Shown here in pieces: positions 44,501 to 53,953 of a DNA stretch of 64,000 nucleotides (position 1 is the stretch's first letter; every line of letters starts with the position of its first letter). The notes under the pieces are model-generated. The model had not been told where the DNA came from, searched no databases, and saw only the letters and a list, made by a program, of their open reading frames with translations. The stretch covers positions 2,108,001 through 2,172,000 of the forward strand of contig OZ017761.1 in assembly GCA_963969365.1 (NCBI GenBank). The letters run 5' to 3'. The DNA is from Asterochloris sp. CNOR1. Its lineage: Eukaryota; Chlorophyta; Trebouxiophyceae; Trebouxiales; Trebouxiaceae. The translations under genes were made by a program, and so were the position numbers.

Positions 44501-46833
44501 ACGTCCCTGAGGGACACCCGGTGGCCTCACCTCTGAACTGTGCAGGGCAGAAGCCAGGGCTGCCATTGAGACCTCCACAGATGATGCTGTCAGGTGCCAG
44601 GCTGGCAGACTCGACAGCAGCAGGGTCCACGCGCGAATGGCAGCGGCAGCCACCTGCCCCTTGAACCCTGCAGCCAGCAGTGGCTTGAACTTGAGCAGCA
44701 TGCACATGGAAGGCCTGTTTATGATCAAGATCCACACGTCTTCCTCATGGCGCTGGAATGTGAAATAGATGCAGGCAGACAGCTGCAGCTGTAAACAGGC
44801 TGGTATACAGTGCACAGCTGTTTGCAGTCCCAAGAAGGATGGCCTGCAGCCATGCACAGACAGAGCAGATGCTGCAAGACGCCTCTGCCTCAGGGCTGTA
44901 TCAAGCGCTATGCTAGACACCAGCCACTAATCTGCCCCACTGTGGCCCCGCTGTGGGCACACACACTCCTTAGCATGAGTCAACCAGTGCCGGCTGAAGG
45001 AAGCCTGCCAGCTGCGGCTGTGCTGGTCAACTTTTACAAGAGCACAGCCATCAGAATGTTGGTACATCACACTGACCTGCAGGTGCTGCATCTTGTGACC
45101 CCTGCTGACTAGCGTGGGAATGGTGCAGCGCCAGGCACTGTTCTGGCGGCCATGTATTTCACTGTAAAAAGCGAAGTGACATAGGCACCTGCCTGGGCTC
45201 AGCTCCAGCACCAGCACCAGCACTGTGTCCCACCTGTGACACCCCACAGGGCCTGCAGGTCCTCCATCAGCTCCCTGCAGGTGCTGTGGTCGGCTGCCAC
45301 AAAGGCTGTGATCCCTAGCATCTCAATTGCTGCCATGCGGGCTGTGCCATGTTTGGCCGCCCGCTCCAGCACAGGCTGGGCCTCCTGTTGCAGCCTGCAG
45401 TGGGGGCGGGCGCTCCTGTTGGGAACACTGGAGAAGCAACCCAGAGGATGGCAGAGGAGTATGCCCTGTGAGCTGTGTACCAACTTTGCAATGGCTGGCA
45501 GGCGGCAACTGAAGACAGCACAGCATGGAGACGCAGTCCATGCAGCTCGGGTCGATGTGAGGCAGACCGAAATGCGATGGCTTGGCATCATAAAGTTGCG
45601 GCTCGCCCACCTCTCAGCCTCATCTGAAGCACCCAGTGTCACAATGAGGAGGCCTGCAGCAGGGCAAAACACCATGGAATGGACACCTGGAAGCAATGAA
45701 AGGTGCCATGCCAGCAAAGTCATCGAGGGGCTTGGAAGGTCCCCAGACCACAGCCCTTAGGCAAGGACACATTACCAATTCCATTGAATTATTCCCTTGC
45801 ATGACTATAAGCAGGTAGCTGAAGCCACTGCTCCAAGCACAGGGTGCTGCACAGGCCTTGAAGATGCATTGCACAGGGGCCCTATTTCAGCATCTGGGCT
45901 GCCAATCTCATGTCTAAACAACATTTGGCTCAGCCAGAAAGCCATGCGGGTTTCCTGCGCCAGGCAGCAGCGCACATTCATAGACAACCTGTATAAAGGC
46001 AGCCAAGCTCACCGAGAGCTCTGGCAGCCAATGTCGCCTCAGCCGCGCCACCCCGTCGTATAGAATTGAGGAACTGGTTGCCCAGGGTCTGCTGCCTGCA
46101 AGCCAGGTGCATGTTTGATGAAAGAACGCCTGCATGCCTGGCTGGCCAGCAGCATCACGACCAGCACCAGCCACAGGCACAGACTGGGCTGGCACTTGGC
46201 AGCGCCGCTACCAGGAGCGACCTCAGCAACCCCAAACCTGTCTGCTGTTGAGGTGTCGTGCAGAGGGCCTTCAACCATCAGGTGCGGCAGATACTGCAGC
46301 GTGCTACGGTGGCAGGTCCTCACAATCTGCAGCCAGGATGCATGCATCTCGAGCAGCTCACCGTGCTATGAGCCCTACGGCATCGTGCATGCTGGACAGC
46401 AGCCCCACAACAGTCAGACACGCCCGCTCTCTGGTCGTGGCCCTGCACGGCAGCAATGACCTGCACGTGGTGCTGCACTGCAACATGTCAGCCTTGCTGG
46501 ACATGCTGCACCGCAATGTTAGGCATGCAACCGCAGCGCGCTGCATGCATGGTCAACCCTGCGGGCAGATGCTGGCAGGACATGCACCTCTTCTCCCTGA
46601 GGCCGTCAACTGCCTCATCCCATGGATCTGCCTCCTCATAGGTATCATCTTCTGCATTGCCATTGCCTGAGGCATGCGTGCTGGTGCTGACAGAGCTGGC
46701 CCCATCATCATCGTAGCCTCCATTGCCTGCCTTGTCTCTCCTGCTGGACCTCTCTGCAGCACGAAACAAAATCCTCAACAAGCTGTAAAACTCTGCTCAA
46801 CGTAAAGGCTCACTGCCACCTACTTTTGCCCAT
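41587..46833 (-). CDS. IFRD/PC4 family protein (interferon-related developmental regulator)
   Basis: ARM/HEAT-like regulator, in animals a transcriptional co-regulator and ribosome-associated factor. Ten minus-strand exons join in phase to 420 residues: 46824-46833 (only ATGGGCAAAA), 46588-46753, 46362-46442, 46013-46095, 45611-45653, 45243-45394, 44531-44667, 43524-43644, 42787-42941 and 41587-41901 (TGA). The protein starts MGKKRSSRRDKAGNGG, then an acidic Ser-rich patch. It continues through ARALGLLIVTLGASDEAER, IEMLGITAFVAADHST, VAAAAIRAWTLLLSSLPAW and VRVAAGEGIAMLYQTSG. The C-terminal IFRD motif is RSKQDRARLTGSFRELCSAVE, followed by KLRHGDVLIVDTLPATIQL and FQAHLQHNALLHQIF. Length matches the family (400-450). 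The gene is head to head with the unknown gene at 47064. Confidence 0.88.
42000..42335. repeat. 111-bp tandem repeat in the last IFRD intron, 3 copies
   Basis: ctgacgc.aag..c.ggg begins at 42000, 42111 and 42222, an exact 111-bp period. Shared blocks are acacccaggac..gcaacagca, gaggcatgc.gcgcca and gtcatttgagacgcttg. Copies differ at many positions. Confidence 0.85.
44414..44570 (-). repeat. extra copy of the IFRD exon 7 donor border
   Basis: The border block ggtggcctcacctctgaact (44520) recurs as ggtggcctaccctctggact (44416), both followed by gtgcagggcag.agcc. Offset is 104 bp. In the intron copy the minus-strand donor gtgagg has become ggtagg. Confidence 0.7.
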
Positions 46834-47063
46834 GTCGGCGAGAGGCACCACCCCTCTGGCGCAGCCAGCAAGGTATATCCATATAGATATAAGCCATACA
46901 TCTGCAAGAACACAAGGGGAATGGCATTCGCTGCGCTCAGGTCAACAGCTTGCGCCAGGCAGTTTTTAAAGCAGGGGCTCAGGCCTGAATCGCACCTGCT
47001 GGCATGTTTGACCAGACCAACCTCGAGGCTTGACTGGGGCACCAGCGTCCAGCTGGCAGGGAG
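46834..47063. promoter_or_regulatory. 230-bp divergent intergenic region
   Basis: Lies between the proposed IFRD ATG (minus, 46833) and the proposed ATG at 47064 (plus). If 47064 is not the true first exon (an acceptor ctggcag ends at 47059), the plus-strand gene starts further left and the gap is smaller. Confidence 0.4.
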
Positions 47064-50000
47064 ATGGATGCCCTACAGGCTGCCTTGGAAGATGCCTTGC
47101 CAGCTGGAATCAACGTGCCGGCAACTGGTGCTCAGATGGTGTTCATCGACAGGAATAATCCTGACCGCACTGTCAAGGTGCACATGGCTCTCACTGCTGT
47201 ACATTGAGCCTCCTCAGCTACTCCTGCTGATGTGTCAAGTCCTGCTGCAGATAGAAGTCAGCAATACCTCGAACTGGGCCGATGCTGCCTTCGTTACAGG
47301 CAGCGGCAAGCGCATCAAGGCAGTCCTTCTGCACCAGGTGAGACCCCTGTAGTCTGCCACATGGCACTTCCTGCTGCAGATAGAGTCACACACTGACAGC
47401 CTGCACCCTGCACTCTGGGCCTGCAAGCTGCATGCGCAGCGCAAAGGCTGCAACAGGGACCATAGGTGGCAGGCTGCAAAGCCTGGTGGTGTGGCCCACA
47501 CTGCTGCAGGCAGCTTTTCATTGATTGCTGCTGGCTTGCTCAGCACACGCCCTGCACTGGAGCTTGCGTGCTGCTTGCTCTGCAAGCCGTTGCATGCTGG
47601 AGAATCAATTGCTGCTGGCATGCACGGCGCAAAGCCTGCAAAAAAGGACGGCAGGCTGCATGCTGCTGATTGTGCCCACCCTGCTGGGCCTGTGAGGGAG
47701 ACTGCTGACATCTGTCCGTCGAGCTTGCAGTTTGAGATGGAAGGGGTCAAAATCCTTGGGCCCCTGGAGCCGCTGGCAGATGTGAAGTTGACAGGAGGCT
47801 GCCAATGTGGCAGGTGCTTCAGCAGCAGACTGTGAGTTGCTGCACCTGTCTCCTCACCAATGGTGTGCTGTTTCAGCCTGTGCCAGGCCGCCTGACTTGA
47901 GGCATGGTGCCTGCCTCTGCACTGCCTCCTTCTGGACCTGAAGAGGAGGCCAGCGGAACATCATATAGCAGAGCCAGGCAGCCTGTTGAGATGTGATGCC
48001 TGCCTTGCACTGCCTCCTTCTGCAGCTGAAACTTCAGCCAACAAACAATTGCACAGCAGAGCTGTGCAGGCCACATGAACCATCACTGTATTCCCTGCAC
48101 CAAAACCCAGATTCAGCAGAGTCAGGTTTGTTACTGCAGGCTGCCACTGCAGGGTGTATGCTGTGTCAGCAGACCACACCTTTGAGGCCTTCCTGGTGCT
48201 CAGCCTGCGCACGCCTGCAGACATGGAGCCGCGCATTCGGGTGAGCTGCACCAGCCTGCATCTGCTCAGCCAGCTGCACTGCCCAGGGTCAGCAGCAGGC
48301 ATCAGCACTCAGGTCTCAACGAGTATTGCAGCAGCAATACTGAATATATGGATGCAGAAGCCCTGACTTGCATGTAAGCAGCGCACCGAGTGATGCAGAG
48401 ACCTCAGCCACATCTGACTCAGTCTCGCAGCCTGCTCTGACTCAGCCGCTGCAAGCAGCACAGCAGCTTGCAGCCATCAGTGCTACTTGCGGCACCCTTT
48501 GAGGGTGCCACTGCCAGTTATGAACGCATGGCCAGCAGAGAGTCATCAGCACTCAAACATCTGCTGCCTGTGCAACCTTGCCATCCTTCCATAGTCCAAA
48601 GAAGGGTGGACCTCTGCCCGCAGGCAGTCGTCCCCTGACTATGATGTTATGCCCTGCAGGAGCTGATGCAGTACCTGCACATGGTGAACGAGGCAGCTCT
48701 CTATCCATTGGGTGTCGAGTTCAAGAGCTGGGGTGCCCCACAGCCGCTGGGCGCCCCCGTGGACTCGTGTGCCCACCCTGTCATCCTGACTATGCTCGTG
48801 GGGTAAGTCATGTGCCAGCAGGCACAGCGTGGCACCAAGAGGCTTGTGTCGCTGTTACAGCCCTGCGTATCTGGGCTGGATGCTTCTTGTTCCCTCATAC
48901 AGTCTGCTGTGTGGCATGCCTGCACCTTGTTGCAGCCCTCTATGGGCGGCAAGGGCACTGCTTGACCGCATGGAAACGCAACGCTCTTGTGTGATGAAGT
49001 GACTCCCACACACTGGCCGGGCTGGGGAAGTCTGGCGGTTGGTGGTGTGCTGTTGCGCGCAAGCAGCCCTGTGCTGCCGCCACCAGGCGCCCTAGGGTTG
49101 TCCCATGCGCTGCCCACGCATGGCTGCCCCCCGTCCAGGTCCCATACGCTGCTCACGAGCTGCTGCACCCACTGCAGGTCCCATGACCCATTGTGCAGCC
49201 TGCTGGAATCTTGTTTGAGATGATGCGGGTCCCACACGCTGCTCACGAGCTGCTGCACCCACTGCAGGTCCCATGACCCATCGTGCAGCCTGCTGGCTGT
49301 GCTTCCAAGGCATCGTTGGTCCCACATGCCGCCAATGAGCTGCTGCACCCCCTGCAGGTCCCATGACCCATCATGCAGCCTGCTGGAGTGCTTTTGAGGC
49401 GATGCGGGTCCCACACGCTGCTAACACGCTGCTGCACCTCATGCAGGTCCCATGATCCATCCTGCAGCCTGGAGGATGTGCTTTCGCGACACCGTGCAGG
49501 GGCGTCAGGCATGGACATCTCTCAGCCCTCCAGCCCTTCCATGAGCAGGTGGGCAGCACCAGCTGGTTCTGCAGCCAACACGGCATCACTGGCTGGCTCC
49601 ACAGGATGCCAGGGCCATTGCACATGGTAGAGCTGCCAGAAGCAACGCACTGGCTCTGCATTGGGCAGATCCCCGGGAGGAGGTGTGGACTAGCCAAGTA
49701 ACAGGCTTCGAGTGCCTGTGCTGTACCCCTCCAGCTTTGGCTGCTGGCCAAGCGTAGCCTCAATAGCCTGTACGGTGACAGGCGGTGCATCTGCAGTATG
49801 CCTTGATTGTGAGGAGGGCACGCCCATCAGAACAGATGACTTCTGCTGGCATGCAGCGTTTTCAGTGTGCACCAAGATTGTGTTCGTTCAAGCCCTTTCT
49901 CTCATGTCCATCTGCTGTGCAGAGCGGACAGTGATGAGGACGTGCCCAGCAGCCTTCCTGGTCAGGATCTGCCCCAGAGCCCTCACCCGCGAGACCAATC

Positions 50001-52982
50001 CAGCTGCAGGACTGGTCGACAGATGAATTGGCAGGACATGTCAGGCAAGTGCAGCATGGTCAATGGTGCCGCCAGACGTTGCGTGCTGATCTCTACATGA
50101 GCTGTGAGCCCTGCCATTGAGCTTCTGTGCAATGTGGCAAAGGAGCATGCTCTCAATGCTGTGTGCATGTAGTGCCGCACAGCTGTGCATGCTGACGCTG
50201 CATCTTGACAGGCTGCCCTGTCTAGCATGGCTAGCCTGGAGCTTTTCAGAGCTGGACATGTGTCTAGTGTCAGCTTGTGCTGCCTTCCAACAGGCGGCGC
50301 CGTCTGGCATGGTAGCCAGGAATGTGGTAGAGCCGTGCATGCTTCGGCTGGCCTCCCAACAGGCAGCCATGTTGCTACAGGGGCACAGTCACGGCATGGA
50401 AGGCATGTCCAGGCACGTAGAGCAGCGCAGCCATGCCAGGTCTTTGAGAGGCAGCCCCGGTCTCTGCAGGTGAGGATTTCAGACAGTATCTGGACGACCA
50501 CCGGGACCCAGAGTCCAGACTCCGCTGCTCCCAGCACCCAGGGCTGCCCCTCTGCCCCTGCAAGCACAAGGGCTACTGGAAGCTGGAGGACATAGCACCC
50601 GCCCTGAAGCTCTTCTTCCAGGTGCGCACTCAATCTGGGGCCTTGCCCAGATCATCTTGTCTGTTCGTCTGTGGTGGTGCCGGCCAGAGCATGTCAGCCG
50701 TTTCTGAGGCCGGCAGGTGGGCTGCTTGCAGCATGAAGGGACCCAACAGCTGGGGTGACTGGTGCTGAGAGCACAGCAAAGGCTCTACTGACTCAATAGA
50801 CCAACAGGGCATGCAGCTGATATGTGGAGGGCTTATGGTTTGCACTTCGTGGAATGAGTAGCTCACAGTGGCAAGCTGGAAGGATTGAACAGCTCACAGT
50901 GCCAAGCTGGTAGCCGTGCAGCGTCGACTGCAGCAATCATGTGCCACACTCATGTGCACCTGTGCTGCCCTGCACAAGTGCCGCTCCTGTGTTGAGCATA
51001 TAGTGCATCGCAACAATTGCCTGGAGAGGTACTCAGCTTGAGGTGGCAACAGCCTGCAGATGTCAGTCCCCATTTTGACATACATAGGACTTTGCACGCA
51101 GCCAAAGAGGTTGGCCCTGCCCTGCAGACTCGCTCCAGCTTTTAGACAGAATGTGTATCTGTCACTGACCAACATGGTATAAATTCATTTGCGATGCAGG
51201 AGTTCGCGGCCTGACAGACACCCCTGCCTTGCAGGTGCTGACAACCTTCCAGCTGCAGGGCAGGTCTTTGAACACTGTTTGACACTGCACTGAGCAGTGC
51301 AGACCTGGCCCACTTGGTGTCCTGCAGGTATGCACCATGGTCCCTGCATGGGGCAGTTGTGAGCTGAGGCACGAGCAATACCCCGCAGGCGCATGTCCAT
51401 TATCGCGCACAGCACTCATACCCAGGCATTCCCTGCGCTGCAGGTGCACGCCAGCTTTCATGCACAGGAGAGGTCTGTGACCATGGCGTGGCAGCAGTTC
51501 ATGGAGCAAGGCCACCTCAGGACCTGCCTGGCTGACCTGACAACAATCCTCCAGGCCTGCTGCGTTCAAACCAACCAGCTCATGCTCACCAGGAATCCGG
51601 TGAAGGTGGAAGGTTAGGATGCTGGACTGCACTGTTTGAACACACAAGTCTGCAGCCATGTACCCAGTGTCGTGCTGTGGCATCCATGTGCCTTTCTAGC
51701 TTCTGTTTGCCTGCTGCATGAACCCTGGTGCTAGGGAAGACTCGTCAATGCTGCCTCGTGCTCATCAGCCAGTTCTGCTTGATACACAGGCTATGGTACC
51801 TGGGCGCGTAAGTGTGCAAGTTTGCATAGTGTTTTCCTCTCTGCATTGGACCATGACAGACATGCTGAGGATGCCTGTGAGTTTAGCTCTGGCTGCTGCA
51901 AGGCATGTTGAATCACGGCTGCTGTCACAGACTCGCTGGAAGCGCTACAAGTGCCTGGCTTTGATGATGCTATTCTGCTGGTTGTTGCAGGGGAGAACCT
52001 GCTCAATGATGCCTCAGCGCGGTACATGGTGAATGTGCCCGTAAGGGACCTGCGAGCGGCTAAGGCGGCACTCACAAGTGACCTGGCTGCAGCTGCCAAG
52101 GTGGCCATGTTCAAGCCAGTGGACGTGAGTCTATGCATGATGCAGATGCGCCCCCGCGTTGTCATTGCCACAGGCACTGCCAGAAGCACAGCCCCCAGAT
52201 GCTGTGGGCGGGAGTGTGCGTGGTGCTGCCGTGGCATGCTGGCATGGCCTGAGCATGAGTAGGTGGTGATTGAGCGCATGTGCACCTTTGTTCAGGCAGC
52301 ATCGCTTCTCAAAACCATATTATACTTTGAGGTGGTGCACAGCCCTAGGCACAGCCTCTATGCCGGGCTGCCTTCCAGACGCGACACATGTTGCCGACGT
52401 CTTAGTGCTGCTACCTTCTCGCCCTTCGAGGACAGCTCATGGACATCTCCTGGCTTTGCAGGTGTACTCAGCTGCTGTGTACCTGTTTGGCCACATCTGT
52501 GGAGCACACTATACTCTGGACATTGACGAGATAGAGCAGAGCGTGGTGAGCCTCAGCACAGCTGGCAGTCTGCCAAAGCAATGCAGTCCGCCCACGGCAC
52601 CTACAAGCCTCCTGTGCCAGCGTGGGGACAGCATTGCGTCCACCTTTCATTGGTTTGCATGCCTCTAAATGACGCAAAATAATCGAGGCTGCTGGTAAAG
52701 AGTGTTTAGGCCCTGCAGGAGGCGGTGCACAGTGGGCTGGTGGGCTGGGACGAGCACCACGTCATGATGCGCATGCTGAAGGCCTTCCTGAGGGCTCCCA
52801 AGAACGTGGGCAGCAGAGGACCCACACACAAGCACGCCCTGGACTTCTTCCTGCACACACTGCACCCTCTGAAAGCTGAGCGCATGATGGCTGCTGACGC
52901 CCTGAAGCACAAGCTCTTCTCCAGGCCGGCCGATCAGACAGACAGCCTGGCTGACCTGGCTGCAAGCCTCCTGAGAATGTGA
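47064..52982 (+). CDS. unknown conserved-looking protein, 11 exons, about 485 residues
   Basis: Eleven exons join in phase without a stop: 47064-47177, 47251-47337, 47731-47831, 48153-48240, 48660-48802, 49923-50044, 50470-50621, 51444-51612, 51991-52124, 52462-52545 and 52719-52982 (TGA). The N-terminal part looks alpha/beta (FIDRNNPDRTVK, FEMEGVKILGPLEPLADV, HTFEAFLVLSLRTP). The middle has an acidic linker (ADSDEDVPSS) and a Cys/His cluster (RCSQHPGLPLCPCKHKGYW). The C-terminal half is helical (FMEQGHLRTCLADLTTILQ, AAVYLFGHICGAHYTLDID) and ends with LHPLKAERMMAADALKHKLF. I do not recognise the family. The intron after 50044 has a GC donor. An upstream non-coding or short coding exon is possible because an acceptor precedes 47064. 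Confidence 0.65.
49140..49485. repeat. 90-bp tandem repeat, 4 copies, in an intron
   Basis: ccatgaccca starts at 49181, 49271 and 49361, with a fourth unit (ccatgatcca) at 49449, giving spacings of 90, 90 and 88. Each unit holds gctgctgcaccc.ctgcaggtcccatgacccat and gcagcctgctgga. The unit length is a multiple of three, so frames stay open across it on the minus strand. Confidence 0.9.
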
Positions 52983-53230
52983 GCATGAGCAAACCCTAAA
53001 CCACTTTTGAAAGTGTAGCATCAGATGCTCAGGGCAGCAAAGCATGCCTGCTGCTACAGCTCAGTCATAGCCACCTCAGTCCTGAAGCTGCTGTCAGCAC
53101 CCAGACATTTCATGATTTCAAGCCTGCCCTGCATGAGCATGCTGCAGCACAGCTGCAAGAGACCATTGAATGGTGTCTTCTAACATTGTCCATCTTGAGC
53201 CAAACTCAGCCTGAGACCTCAAGGCCTTCA

Positions 53231-53885
53231 CTACATGGCTAGGCCTCCACTCTCATCCAGTGCCATGGGCTGTGCCCCTCTGGAGAACTTCAAGGTCTCT
53301 ATCTCCTCCTGCAGCTGCTGCAGCTGCCTGCTGTATTTTGCCAGCACTTGCTCATTCTCCTGCACAGGCGTCGCAATTCCTAATGCATGTTGCCTGCCTC
53401 AAAGTGTTACATGGCAGGACAGCCTGTGGGCTTAACGCAGCTGATACTGCAGTTCCACCTGCACAGACTCTTTGTAGAGCTGCTCATCTGGCTCCTGCAG
53501 GAGTGCTTGTTGCAGCTCCTGATTGCTCCTGTGCAGATGACTCACTGAGTTCTCCTGCATGGAGTGTGGCGGGCTCAGATTGCACATCAAGTGCTGCACC
53601 ACCAAATTCTTGGACAGCTTACCAGGCGTGCCTTCTCTGCCTCCAGAACCTCTAGCTGCAGATCATGGGCTACTGCCTCATCAGGATGGCCTGCAAGGGC
53701 TTCCTTGAGCTGCATCGTCACTGTGGAAGAGCATTCCCAGCCTTCTTCTTTCTCCAAAGATATCAGGATGGAAGGTTTGTTTCGGGGGCCACTCGAAATG
53801 TTTCTGGCTCCAGCTCTGTCTCAGAGAGCTGTCCAGTCATACGCCCAACAACCTTGAAGCTGTCATGCAACAGATCGCTTCCCAT
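53231..53885 (-). CDS. small coiled-coil protein
   Basis: Minus-strand exons 53623-53720, 53459-53554 and 53231-53359 (TAG) join in phase. A first exon ending gtt-gtt-ggg-c before gtatga would start at ATG 53885 (MGSDLLHDSFKVVG). The product is about 120 residues and almost entirely coiled coil (DEAVAHDLQLEVLEAEKARL, SHLHRSNQELQQALLQEPDE, ENEQVLAKYSRQLQQLQEE), with a short tail ending DESGGLAM. I do not recognise a named family. The last three exons are firm; the first is a phase-based proposal. It converges on the unknown gene at 52982 and is divergent from ATG2. Confidence 0.6.
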
Positions 53886-53953
53886 ATGGGCGCCTGAAGC
53901 TCTGCTGGCTGGCAGCCTCTGCAGGAGAGACACTCCTGTCCAGGAGGTCCTCA
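53886..53953. promoter_or_regulatory. 68-bp gap between divergent start codons
   Basis: Only 68 bp separate the proposed coiled-coil ATG (minus, 53885) from the ATG2 ATG (plus, 53954). The 5' leaders must overlap or lie within each other, or one start is wrong. Confidence 0.4.

Noticed and set aside
49140-49485. CRISPR-like spaced repeats
   Set aside because: The whole 90-bp unit is repeated, with no short repeat plus unique spacer pattern, in a eukaryotic intron.
52850-52930. Protein kinase C-terminal end in the unknown gene
   Set aside because: The segment ending AADALKHKLF resembles the last kinase helix, but no P-loop, catalytic loop or DFG is present in the other exons.
52985-53000. 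Telomere-like aaaccctaaacc after the unknown gene
   Set aside because: A single degenerate unit; expected by chance in 64 kb.
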